Positions 1 to 38,300 of a DNA stretch of 64,000 nucleotides are shown piece by piece. The notes under the pieces are model-generated. The model was not told the origin of the DNA. It saw nothing but the letters and a program-made list of their open reading frames with translations, and searched no databases. How positions within the stretch are numbered: the stretch's first letter is position 1; every line of letters starts with the position of its first letter. The position numbers and the translations under genes were made by a program. Source of the DNA: Saccopteryx bilineata. Taxonomy: Eukaryota > Chordata > Mammalia > Chiroptera > Emballonuridae. The stretch spans positions 195,627,847 to 195,691,846 of the forward strand of contig NC_089495.1 of assembly GCF_036850765.1 (NCBI RefSeq), written 5' to 3'.

Positions 1-585
1 TCTACTATCATGGCTGGAGAAGCAACCTTTGCAGGGGGGTCAAATTCCCGATTCTCCATGAAGCCACATCGCTTAGTAGAGCAAACATGGGTTCGAATCC
101 TGGCTCAAGCGCTCTCTAGCTGTGCGCCTTGAACAAGCTCCTTCACCTCCCTGAACCTTTCTTCTAAATTTCATTGCTTCTAAAATGGGGATCATAGGAT
201 TTGCTGTTTGTCTCCCAAACTGATGTTTTGCAACTGAAATGGAAGCCAAGCTCTGGCTGCCCACGCCGAGATTTGAGATTAACTGGGTGAAGGGTTGATG
301 AGGTGGCAGAACCAAGGCCAGAGGAGTTTATGACAGCCGAGGTTTATGGTTTGATATGGACTTACGAAGCACACTCGAGGACTGCAATAGTCTCTCCTGG
401 TCCCCACCCCCGTGCCCATGCTAGCAGCAGCACGGATGAGGCTTCTGTTGCGACATTATGAAAAACATTTCCTGGTACTTGTGAGAGGAAGGCGGGAGTG
501 GCTCCAGGATAAGGCAGGCAGCTAATGGGTGCTCTGGAGGCTGGAGAACTTAATGGTTAGCCTCTCACTGGAAAGGGACTGGCTG

Positions 586-908
586 GCCCAGGACAGTGGC
601 GCAGTGGATAGAGCATCATCCCAGAGCGCTGAGGTCGCCAGCTCAATCCTGGTGTCACTGGCTCAATCCCGGGATTGCCAACTTGATCCTGAGGGTAGCA
701 GCTAGATCCTGAGATTGCTGGCCTGAGCCCCAGTCGGGCACATATGAGAAGTAATCAATGGTTGCACAACTAAGTGGAACAACAAGTTGATGCTTCTCAC
801 TCTCTCTCTCTCCCCCGCACCCCTCTCCCTTTCTCTCAGAAAAAAGAAAAGCAAAGCAAGGCAAGAAAAGGAAAGAAAAGAAGAGAAGACAAGAGAAGAG
901 AGAAAAGG
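586..908 (+). repeat. Diverged tRNA-derived SINE with purine-rich tail
   Basis: GTGGCGCAGTGGATAGAGCA head and GGGCACATATGAGAAGTAAT body are recognisable from the other copies in the window, but the middle holds extra repeats of a GCTCAATCC-type phrase. The tail from about 838 is an A/G tract about 70 bp long. Confidence 0.7.
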
Positions 909-1290
909 GAGAAGAGTTCAAACTCACCAAGTCCCTGGTGGTGGCCACCTTGGGCACCTCATAAATACAACGACTCTTACAGTTTCTATGATCTCATTCC
1001 ATTTACCCCTGACAACACCCCTGCAGGGCCAGATCATTCCCATTTTACAGACGCAGCCCAGAGGGGTGGAGTGACCAGACCAAGGTTATACTGATCACCA
1101 AAATGTGTGACTCCTGGACTGGAACTGCTGCCTCTCTGTTGAGGAAGAACTGAAGGGGTCACCATGCTCCTCCTTCATTCCTGAGTGACACCACACCTAG
1201 CACCCCACAGTCCAGCCATCAGCAAGCCCCTATTCACGCATCACTGAATGCCACTGTGTGCTGGTGAACGTTTAAGAACTGGCTCTCCAG

Positions 1291-1684
1291 CCCTGGCCGG
1301 TTGGCTCAGCGGTAGAGCGTCAGCCTAGCGTGCGGAGGACCCGGGTTCGATTCCCGGCCAGGGCACACAGGAGAAGCGCCCATTTGCTTCTCCACCCCTC
1401 CGCCGCGCTTTCCTTCTCTGTCTCTCTCTTCCCCTCCCGCAGCCAAGGCTCCATTGGAGCAAAGATGGCCCGGGCGCTGGGGATGGCTCTGTGGCCTCTG
1501 CCTCAGGCGCTAGAGTGGCTCTGGTCGCAACATGGCGACGCCCAGGATGGGCAGAGCATCGCCCCCTGGTGGGCAGAGCGTCGCCCCTGGTGGGCGTGCC
1601 GGGTGGATCCCGGTCGGGCGCATGCGGGAGTCTGTCTGTCTCTCCCTGTTTCCAGCTTCAGAAAAATGAAAAAAAAAAAAAAAA
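1291..1684 (+). mobile_element. SINE, type A (tRNA-Ala-like head, Rhin-1-like), with 17-bp TSD
   Basis: Begins CCCTGGCCGGTTGGCTCAGC and ends in poly(A). The head folds as a tRNA: acceptor CCCTGGC with GCCAGGG, D-stem GCTC/GAGC, T-arm CCGGG-TTCGATT-CCCGG, and the anticodon loop holds AGC (Ala). The target duplication AAGAACTGGCTCTCCAG at 1274-1290 and 1685-1701 is perfect, so the insertion is young. Confidence 0.92.
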
Positions 1685-2399
1685 AAGAACTGGCTCTCCA
1701 GGGGAAAGCCTTAATTTATAGTGTTTGCCAATTCCTGTGGTGTAAATGTTCCTACCATTGCTATCAATGTGACATTGCTCAACAGAAAGTTAGAAGTAGT
1801 TAGTAATCAGCTCTCACAAGCCAGCTCCAGCATACCCAAACGAATGTGAGGCTGTGGTCCTTGGTGACTAGATTATCATGGGACAAGATCAAGGTAGCTA
1901 CAAACTTGGTTAGAAATTCTCAAGTGCATCCTTGCTTTTATTCTTTTCCAAAACACTTGCTCTGATGAAACTTCCCCATGCGTATTTGTCCATTATTGTT
2001 GGCAGGTTGAACCAGGATGCAAAACAAGGCTCCATCTTGGACCCTAATGGTAGATGACAGACCCTTGGGCCCTCTTGCCATTCTTCCAGATCTTTCCATC
2101 ATCCCTTCCCTTATGAACTTGTACTCTCACCCATACTAAGTTCTCAAAATCAAGAGACCAGAGTTAGATATTTTCAAGTGATATTCTCAAGGAATGTCAC
2201 TTCCCCGAGCCTCAGTTTCCCATCTATAAAGTGGGGGGTGATAACAATAATGTCTAACCTGCTTACCTCTTGATGTGAAGATTAAACAATAATGGATAGG
2301 AGAGCACTTTGCACACTGTAGATTATCCGACTATTTTCATTCTTATTTCTAACACCTGGAAGGAAGAAAAGACACCCATCCAAGGACTTAGAAAACATA

Positions 2400-5398
2400 T
2401 GCGTCATTTATTTCGCTTTATAAACTTTAGTTAAAACACACAAGAAATGTTTTTGTTTGTTTATTTGCCCCACTGGGTGGCAGTGACGGGCGCCCAGGTG
2501 TCAGCACAGGACCTAATGACATTCACACCAACTGGAAGATGCTGGTGGATCTGATAGGACCCAACCCACTTCCAGAACTGCTCGGTGTGAATTTCACACT
2601 TTCTCCCAATCGAGCCAATTGCTGAGCAATCTGGCAAAAGCAACTGGTTTGGTCATGACAAGAAATCTAGGAGCATCCATGTCCAACCCTTTCCTCGTCT
2701 CCCCGTCCACTCTTAGGAGAGCCAGTTGTCTAGAGAAGGGGTTGTCTCCATGGAAGAATTGTAGGCTCCATGCTTGTCCTCCCAACCTCTTTTTAGTCCA
2801 TCAGATTTTGTTTTAGGACCACAACTCAGGTAGACAAAAAATTCCAATGTAGTGTCCTTAGTTTAGAATCAGAAAAATAAACTTGCCCTTATTTTGTTTT
2901 CTGCATTGCAATAAAATTATTAAAGTGGAAAGGACTTCTCTTCTGGGAAAAGCTCCTTCGGGCAGAGGACTGACTCCCTGCCCCCCCCCAATTGCTACCA
3001 TTAAAAGCCACTGTTATCCCGCTCCACCTCATGCAAAATGCTTAGCTCAACTTTGCGCCCAGGACATTGGGGGTGGAAGAGCAAACAGTAGGGATGACCA
3101 GGTGACCGGAATGACTCCAGCTTCCCTGCCACATCCCAGGACAGTCTGAGTTCTCTGGCCGGGATTTCTGGGGAACTGAAATGAGATGTGGCCAAGGCAG
3201 GCTTGAGAGCTCTGAGCAGGGAACTCCTCTTGGGCCTGGGGGTTTGGTTTGCTGGGGTGGGAAGGCCAATCCTGACAGCACTGGAGATGTAGGGATTTCC
3301 CTTGGACATTCTGTCCCAATACCCTTCATGAATCTTTTGTCAAAAGGGACTATTGCTAATGATGGAATCTGGGGGCACTAGGGTACTGCCCCGTCTACTC
3401 AGAAGGGTCAGCCCTGGCTGGGGGGTAGGTAAGCAGTCTACGTAAGCAAGCTCTGTTCCCAGCTTTAATTCCCACTGGCAGGTGGCATTTTTCAGAATTC
3501 CCCAAAGCCACCAAGATTCTGCATGGATGAGGAACTGGTTTTTCCATCCTGGGGTTCAATGGCTCCAGAATGTACCCTGAGTGATGCTCCCCGAGCAAGT
3601 CTCAAACCAGACCTCTCCCCTGCCCCTCACCCAGACTGGCCCACTCCTGGAATGCCAGGCCCATTGGTCTGTCTCCCAAGAACCAGTTCTCTGATGTCTA
3701 CCCCACAGAGTTGGGGTGTGAAGAGAGAAAAGGGGTCCAAGAGATATATATGAATTCCCCTTCTTTATCAGCAGACAGGGTCTGGACCCCAGCTGGATTT
3801 GGGTGCTTCCTCATGCCAGCCTTAGTCCTGGGCATGGGCAGGCTTCCTGCGAAGAATGGAAACCTGGTTTCTAAGGCTGGTGAAGGGGACAGGGAACCCC
3901 TCAGCTCTATCCCAGTGAGGACAGAAGGACCCTTTCAGAGCTGATGCCCTGCCACCATGGTGAAGAGCTCCTGTACCAATCCAGGCAGAGCTGGGATCAA
4001 ATCTGACTTGGTCACTTACCAGCTGAGTTCCAGAAAAATCACTTAAGCTCTTAGATCTCACTATCCCCTGCCCCGACCCCTGGGGAGCGGAAGATGGAAA
4101 GAGATGGTGCACAGCGAGCGCCTATGACAGTCTGGGAATAAGACAGAGCCTGGGACGGGCCCTGGCGGGTGATTCCTCCACATCGCTCTGGCCTGAGCAT
4201 TCGCCCGTCCCTCCCCATCCCTAAGCCTCACCTCTCACACAGGGATCACATCATCAGCCCCCCGCCCCCATCTGATCTCCTGGCTCCCTCCCCAGCTCCC
4301 AGCCCCTGTAGGACTGCTGTCTTCAGCTTCTGAAAGCTCAGCCGCCTGCACTCCCTCCCCAGCTACTCATGGCCTAGGCACCCCAGTGGCGGCCTTGGTC
4401 TGGCATTCAAGGCCCCCTGCTGTCCAGCATGGCCCTGCTGTCCCCAACAGCCCTGTCCTTGCATCGCCTCCCTCCCATGCCCTTCTCTGTCCTCCACCCA
4501 GGCCGTGCCAGGCGTTTGCCCTCCTTTGGGAGGCCTTGTCTCACCTGCTCCACCAGCCAGAGTCCAACCCTGCCTTCAGGGCCTAGCACACCGTCCGCCC
4601 CTTCCCGACGCTTTCTCTGACCACTCCAGCCTTCCCCCCGAGCTCCTGCCACAGCTGTCCACCTTGAATTGTCCTTGCATTGGTGAAAACCTGTAGGGGT
4701 CATCACTCCAAACCAAGGGATCCACCCAAGGTCCCACCCAAGTCCCTGAAGAAGGGAAGAGCCATGGGCCAGAGGCAGAAGTGTCCTCCTCCTCAGCAGT
4801 GCCCTGCACTGGGCCTCGCCCCAGTCAGTGGCCCCGGGTGACTGGGCGAACTGTTTCCAAGGCCTCTCAGCCTCTGGAGCGGTGCCTGGAGAAACCAAAA
4901 TTGGCCGGGAAAGGGACAGTGGCCGATGGAGAGGAGCATGGGACGTCGGGGCAGCAGGACGGGGAGGAGTAAGGGGTCAATCCGATCCGACCCAGCCTGT
5001 AGGGGCTCCCCGTGCCTGGACGCAACAGGGCCCAGGAGGACCAGCCTGGGGCAGGGGAGCCATGCTGTCTGCAGGCAGCAGTCCTCCGCAGGCGGGCGAG
5101 GCCCTGGCGGGAGATACGGATGCAGGGGAGGCAGTGGCTTCAGCAAGAGAAAAGTCGTCCTTGGCAGCAGAGGCTTCCGGCTGGGGTCTCCCCGAGTCAA
5201 AGCCCCGTCGTCCAGAGCAGGGGCGCAAGGTGGCGATGTGATGTGGTCACAGCCCAAGTTCCCGGGCCCTTCGCCCTTTTCCTTACTGCTCTGGGGCGGG
5301 CCCTGTTGTCACAGCTTTCTTCACTGTGACCAAGTGACCCCCCGGGGCTCTCTGAGGGGGCTGGGGGGCTGGTAGAGCCCCCGACCCCCTGCGGCTTG
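2400..5398 (-). other. HNF4A: HNF4A 3' UTR (predicted, about 3.0 kb)
   Basis: From the stop codon down to two AATAAA signals on the minus strand, at 2460-2465 and 2407-2412. Ending near them gives a 3' UTR of about 3.0 kb, close to the roughly 3.2 kb of the long human transcript. The part near the stop (4200-5398) is GC-rich; 3980-4060 contains a MIR-like piece. No other coding exon is recognised; the ORFs here lack homology I can name. The exact cleavage site is an inference. Confidence 0.65.
2407..2412 (-). terminator. Candidate distal HNF4A poly(A) signal
   Basis: AATAAA on the minus strand, about 2.99 kb past the stop codon. A second AATAAA lies 53 bp upstream in transcript sense (2460-2465). 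Either could direct cleavage; position and expected UTR length are the only support. Confidence 0.5.
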
Positions 5399-32758
<27,360 letters not shown>

Positions 32759-33200
32759 CCTCCCCTCCACACCTCAGTCACTTGCCCTGCCCAGGATGCC
32801 CACCCCAGAGGCTCCAGGCTGCGCGGCCCCCGCCCTTCACCCTCCCCCTGCCTCCTCCCAGGTGCGCTGTCTGCCTTCCTGCCTTTCAAACTGTCCTCTG
32901 GGAGGATCTCCCAGGAGTCCTGGCCTAGCCTCTGCGAGGGGTGGAGGCTCTGCCCGGGAAGGGTGGGGTTAATGGTTAATCGGCTCCCCCACTGCTCGAT
33001 AGTCTGGGCGGGGCTGCAGGGATTTGCCTGTTTGTTGGTTTCTGGCTGACACCCGGGGTGCTATTACAACTGGTGGGGCCTTAACTCACCGATATTCGAT
33101 ATTCGGTTATTGATTCTGCAAGATGGAGAGGCTAGCTCACCAGCACTCACTTGACCCCTGACTCAGCCACCCTCCAAGTCACTGTCACTCCAAGTCAGGC
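32759..33200 (-). promoter_or_regulatory. HNF4A P1 promoter region
   Basis: Lies immediately upstream of exon 1 on the minus strand and holds the liver-type sites expected of P1. There is an HNF1-like dyad GTTAATGGTTAATC at 32968-32981, flanked by a G-rich Sp/KLF-type stretch, a FOXA-like TGTTTGTTGG at 33029-33038 and an ONECUT/HNF6-like ATTGATT at 33109-33115. HNF1A and HNF6 control of P1 is established in rodents and man. No TATA box is clear. Cap site and 5' UTR limits are not determinable here. Confidence 0.75.
32968..32981 (-). promoter_or_regulatory. HNF1-binding site in P1
   Basis: On the minus strand it reads GATTAACCATTAAC, two ATTAAC-type half-sites with one spacer base, matching the HNF1 consensus GTTAATNATTAAC closely. 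It sits about 210 bp above the start codon, the position expected for the known HNF1 site of the P1 promoter. Confidence 0.8.
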
Positions 33201-33891
33201 ATTCCGACTGATGCGCTGGGACACCGACAGGGCACCACCAAGCCGCCCCGATTCAACCACTTCCCAAATCATCGACTTCTACCCTCAATGCTCTTACAGA
33301 GATAAAGCTGCCGCAGGGCTCACGGATTTAAAACCGAAATCCCAGGCCCCGGACACCAATCTTCTGGGTCCCTGTGCTGGGAGCTCCCTTCCCGTCTCCC
33401 ACCTCCGTTGGGAGCAGAACAGATCGGAAGTTTGATGGGGCTGGACTCCCCTCCGGTTCCATGCCTCTGCTCCCATGACCCCACCAGGGCCTCCACCAGC
33501 CCCCACAGCCCACAGCTGCTCAGGCCCAGACAGACTCCATTTCCCACATCCTCCTGATTCCTCCGCTCCCTCCGAGCAGGCGAGCAGGCGGAGACCAGGC
33601 TTACAGCCTCACAGACCTGGATTTACGTTCTGGCGCCTGCCACCCGCTAATCATGACTTTGAGTAAATGATTCTCCTCCGTGTGCATTTTATAGAGGAAA
33701 CTGAGGCTCTATCCACCTCAAGGGTGGTTTGAGTGGTAAATGAGGTGGCATTAGCAAAACAGCAAACGGTGCCTAGCACGTGTCCTTCCCTTCTGCTCCC
33801 TGATCCCTCGTCTCTCTTCCCCCACCTCCTCCCTTTGGAGTGGGCATCATGGCAATGCCACCCGAGCAGCTGCACAGAGCCCCACACTTGG

Positions 33892-33977
33892 GTCCTGCGC
33901 TTGGTTTAATGCTCTGCTGTGGCCGAAATTCTTAAAAACTTCTGAACGCAGGGCCTGCACTCTCATTTTGGACTGGG
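33892..33977. repeat. 86-bp repeat, copy 1
   Basis: GTCCTGCGCTTGGTTTAATG through TTTTGGACTGGG, four or so differences from 35253-35338. Probably two copies of one interspersed repeat or a local duplication. Confidence 0.8.
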
Positions 33978-34230
33978 CCCTGGTGGTGGAGCAACTGGTC
34001 TTGCCTGCCTTCAGCTTGTGGCCCTTCCATTTCTCCTCACACCTCCAGTCGTCACTGCCCTCTCTCCACAGACACTTCCAAGAGCTCCCGATCTAGCTGG
34101 GGAGGCTGCAAGGTGGAAGGGAGAAATCCCTGGGCACAGGGAGAAGGACGTGAGGCTTAGTGGCCTGGCTGCCTGTCCTCCTCTGCCAGCTGGAAGGACC
34201 AACGTGGAGGGTTTAGTAACACTATGAGCA

Positions 34231-34546
34231 AGAGTGGGTGAATTAGTGAGAGAGCCAGCCAGTTAGTGAGAGGAGGAATTAGTGAGAGAGTGAATTGATA
34301 AGTGGGTGGTAAACTGAGTGGATGAATTAAAGAGTTGGTGAATTAGTGAGAGAGCCAGCCAGTTAGTGAGAGGGGGAATTAGTGAGAGAGTGAATTGATA
34401 AGTGGGTGGTGAACTGAGTGGATGAATTAAAGAGTGGGTGAATTCGAGATGGTGTATTAATGAGTGAATGGGTGAATGAATGAGTGGGTGAATGAGTGAA
34501 AGAGTCAACCCATGAGTGGGTGAATGGGTGGGTGAATGAATGAACA
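34231..34546. repeat. Minisatellite: 100-bp duplication plus GTGAATGA-type repeats
   Basis: A 100-bp unit starting near AGAGTGGGTGAATTAGTGAG is repeated at 34231 and 34331 with few differences. It then passes into shorter degenerate GAATGAGTGGGT words up to about 34546. Confidence 0.85.
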
Positions 34547-35252
34547 GGCAGATCAGAGGGAGAAGCGGCATCTGTTGGAGGGGCGTGGGGAGGCACCCTC
34601 CTCTAGTCTTTCAGTTATTAGGAGCCCTTTCTCAGCCTGGCATAGCTTTGTTCTCCCGCTCCGTCTTCCCCGGGGGGCTGAGATAACCAGCGCTGGGGGT
34701 GGGGAGCAATTGTTTGGGAAGAGAAGAAAGGCTGGATTTGTTGTCAGGAGACCTGGGTTTAGGAATTAGCTCTGTCACCATTCAGATAACTTTGTTTAAA
34801 ACACATCTCTCTTGGGGTCTCAACTTCCCCATCACTAAAGTGGGGAGCAGATCCTGGCCTATTTGTTTGTAGGTCAGGGCAAGACACCAAGGGAGGGAGA
34901 GGGAGAATTTCCTCACAGTCCACACTGAGATAGCATAAGGGCCTGAACCAGAAGACTCATCTACTGGTGGGCTCCTCCCATGTCCCACCTGGGGCCATCT
35001 GATCCCACTCCAGCGGTCTGGGGCAGTGCTGAGCTGGCCTGCAGAGGGACTAAGGGATAAGCACAAAGGGGAAGGAGGGGCAGCTGGGGGTGCCTCCAAG
35101 GGCTGACTCCAGGTCCTGCCACCTGTCTGACACCTGCGACAGGCCACACAGAGCTGCTCCTCTCACAATCGAGCAATGCCTGGCCTACATAGACAGCACC
35201 TCGCCGATTCTAAGAGGCACATCCCACACTTCCTGAGGTGGACTGTGATTGT

Positions 35253-35338
35253 GTCCTGCGCTTGGTTTAATGCTCCACTGTGGCCGAAATTCTTAATAAT
35301 TTCTGAACGCAGGGCCTGCACTCTCATTTTGGACTGGG
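35253..35338. repeat. 86-bp repeat, copy 2
   Basis: Second copy of 33892-33977 in the same orientation, 1361 bp away. Confidence 0.8.
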
Positions 35339-38300
35339 TTTAATTGGTAACAAAAATAATAGTCTTTCAATCCCTGTAGATGACATCTTGGATTGAATTC
35401 AATAAGGTTTATAATCAACGAGGGTGAGACATGTCATGCCACATACGTGACCCATTACATACAAGAACTACCAGGTGGACTGCGCGCACATGACAAGCTA
35501 CCAAGTATACAAACCATGACATACACACTCCACCAGATGTACAACACGTGTGACCACTGCCTATGAGGCACATTCCAGAAACCCATTTCATGCCCTCTGT
35601 GTCCCACCCCTCACAACCTGCCCCCAAAGTAAACTCACGCCCTCGTGAACTACATAACCTACATGACCTATTACATACATGATTCACTCCACCTGTAGCT
35701 GACTCCTCCCAGACCCTCGTTCCTCGTGTGTACAACCCACCACCTATGAGAGCTACTGGCCTTGTGGTCTTCAAAATAATAAAGTGATTATTTTGAAGCC
35801 TGGGTTTCTCCTGTAAAATGGGCCTAACTGGTCATTTGCAGTAATAATTAAATGAGATAGGATAGTGCCATAAGGCTCCTGGACCCACCCAAACCCCCAC
35901 CGCTTAGACCTTAGAGGATAAACCAGAGACCTTAAAATCAGAAAAACCTGGGTCAAACCAGGCACTGCTAGCTTCCCAAACCCTGTGACTTCTGCTTCCA
36001 CCTCTCTCAGCCTTAGGTTGGGCGTCAGATAAACAGGTTGATACCTTCCTCCTGTGACAGCTGCGCTATAATGGCCAAGTGCAGGACATACAGCGCAACG
36101 GTAGCGATTGCTGTCATTGGTGGCTGACTCTTGACCCACTGGCCACATAATCTGTGGGAATCAAGACTCCCGCACAGAAGCGACACACGCCCAGCCATGG
36201 CCAAACCCCGGCCTCGAGGCCACAACTCAGCAGCCCTTCTTCTTTTTTTTTTCTTTTTAAGTTTTTATGAGTGTGTTTGAACCAAACTAACGGCACACCC
36301 CAGGGAATGAGATCCCAGCTGCCCCCAGCAGCCCTCTGTATCTCTGCCCCACCCTCTCGGCCGTCAGACCCCAGCTCCACACGCAAGGCCCTCGGCGCCC
36401 ACCTAGAGGTCCAGCTCCATGTTGCAGATGGAGAACCGGAGGCCTCGAGAAGGAAAGGCGTTGTGGCTTTTCCTGCGGCCCCAGGCGGCCACGTGGTGGG
36501 GAGGGGTTGCTGCAGACCCAGCTGCGGGCAGGGCGGAGGGGTTGCTGCAGACCCAGCTGTGGGCAGGGCACGGAAGCCTCTGGTGCAGACAGTGGCTCAG
36601 GGAGCTGCCGCTGTGAGCCACATCATTTTTCCTTTAAATTCTAATAACGGCGAATCATTCTAGAGAGAGTCTGTGCTAGGCCCAGAGCTAAGAACCTTTC
36701 CCTCTTCTCAGTTTATCCGCCCTGCTTTCCAGATGAGACTGAGAGGGGAGGTGATTTGCCTAATGCCATACAGAGCGGACCGGAGGGGCTGACACTTGAA
36801 CTCAAGTCTGACTCCAGAGCTGAGGGCTTCACCCCTCCACGCTGCCTTCTTCCTGGAGTCCCACCACACACCTCAGGATGCTGGAGCACTGGGCTGGCGC
36901 GTGCTGCCGGGAGCCAGGGATCCGAGAGGCGGAGGGGCCTGTCACCTGCGCGTACAAGGGCAGAGGCTCCCGCCAGACCCCGGCTGTCCCGGGCTGTCTG
37001 GCACCTTCACCTGCCCTGGGCTCTCACCACCCTGCTGTCTCCTGTCTCTCCTCCCTCACCCCTGTGGGGAGCGGTGCGGGAACCAGGGACTTATCGAGAC
37101 AAAGAACAAAAGTCGTGGGGGAAACAAGCCAAGAGCCATCTCCACTCTGGGGTAGGGCCCTTCAGTTTTGCCCCTTTGAAATTTCAAATTCCAGTTTGTG
37201 GACAAAGTCCTAAGTTTCTCACAATATAGGTCCCCAACCACTGACCAAACTCCAGTCCAGGCAGCAGCAGGCCCGGGGTGGCTTCCTTCGGCAGCTTCCG
37301 AGGCCTGGGGTGGAGAGGCCCTGGCCCAAGGGGGTCTATCAGATGGCCGTTTCTGCAGCCCCAGCCCACCCCACAGGGACCCCTGCCTCCCACCTGAGAG
37401 GACAGCCCTCTCCCTAGAGCTGGGACCTGACACTTGTTGGTACCAACAGCCAATACCAGGTAAGTACCCTCCTGTTCTGGGCATCTCCCTCCCAAAACTC
37501 CTAAAACACTGCTCCTACCACGCTGCCCAGGGTGCAGGCTGTGCTGACTTGGTCCAGAACTGCTGCCCAGATCCTGGAGGCTGGAAAGGGTGTCTCAGCA
37601 ACCACCCCCCCCCCGCCGCCGTTTGGGGGATGAAGACCCTGAGCCCCAGGGGAGTGGCAGCTGGCTGCAGGCTGAACCACAGAGCCCGCAGGGTGGAAGA
37701 GACATGCTCAAGGCCACGCGGTGGTCGTGGGGGGCTTTGCCTTAACAAGAAGACCACAGGCTCTGTGAGGAGCCCTTTGTCTGCCGCAGCTCTTGAGGGG
37801 CCTGGCACTGCCTCTCCCAGACCTGGGGTGGCGGTGTGTGTGTTCACTCAGGGACTGATGGCCGCTGGGCTGCCATGGAAGTGCTTCTGAGAGGGAGATG
37901 CGGGAGCTTGGGGCTGAGGGCCAGCGAGGCTGGAAGGAAACAACAGGCATGTGGTTAACTGATAACTGAGCTCATCCTTGGGGCCTCCGGAGCCTCCTTC
38001 CTCCCTGTCCTCAGCGCGGCTAAGACGAACTTAGCCACCTGCTAATCATTGCTGAGCCTGTTGATTTTGCCTTAAAAAATTAACTGGGCATGAGTTTGCG
38101 GTTTGCCTCACCCCTAACCCTGAAAAGGCCGGGGTGGGTGGGAGGCCGCCTGGGTTATGCAAGAGGCTGCTGGCCTCCCCGTGGACATCCTCTGCTTGTC
38201 CTCCAAAGCAGAGGTTTTGCTTAAGAGTCAACAGTTTGCTTGTTCCCCCTGTTCTGGGTCCTGAGCAAATTTGCTCTGTTACCAAAGAGAGATAAAGGCA

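Larger units (their letters stand above)
1..2399. other. Downstream flank of HNF4A, repeat-rich, no gene seen
   Basis: Contains a MIR-like segment at 80-210 (the phrases for gaps in clinical-type MIR core such as CTGTGCGCCTTGAACAAG), a diverged tRNA-SINE at about 586-908 ending in a purine-rich tail, MIR-like sequence near 1000-1090, a young SINE at 1291-1684 and another MIR at 2170-2340. No exon is recognised on either strand. Confidence 0.6.

Noticed and set aside
1291..1365. tRNA-like cloverleaf (and the same in other type A copies)
   Set aside because: Each is the head of a full-length SINE with a body, poly(A) and target duplication, so these are not tRNA genes.
4386..5375. Several overlapping ORFs of 100-163 codons near the HNF4A stop
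   Set aside because: This is GC-rich 3' UTR where chance ORFs are expected; none continues from a splice site or has recognisable domains.
32759..32770. In-frame upstream start adding four residues to HNF4A
   Set aside because: The codon is GTG on the minus strand; the first ATG at 32758 gives the known N-terminus.
36271..37890. Plus-strand ORFs up to 230 codons upstream of P1
   Set aside because: GC-rich, low-complexity Pro/Gly/Arg products without recognisable domains, and no splice or promoter context for a gene. An antisense lncRNA in this interval is possible but cannot be supported from sequence.
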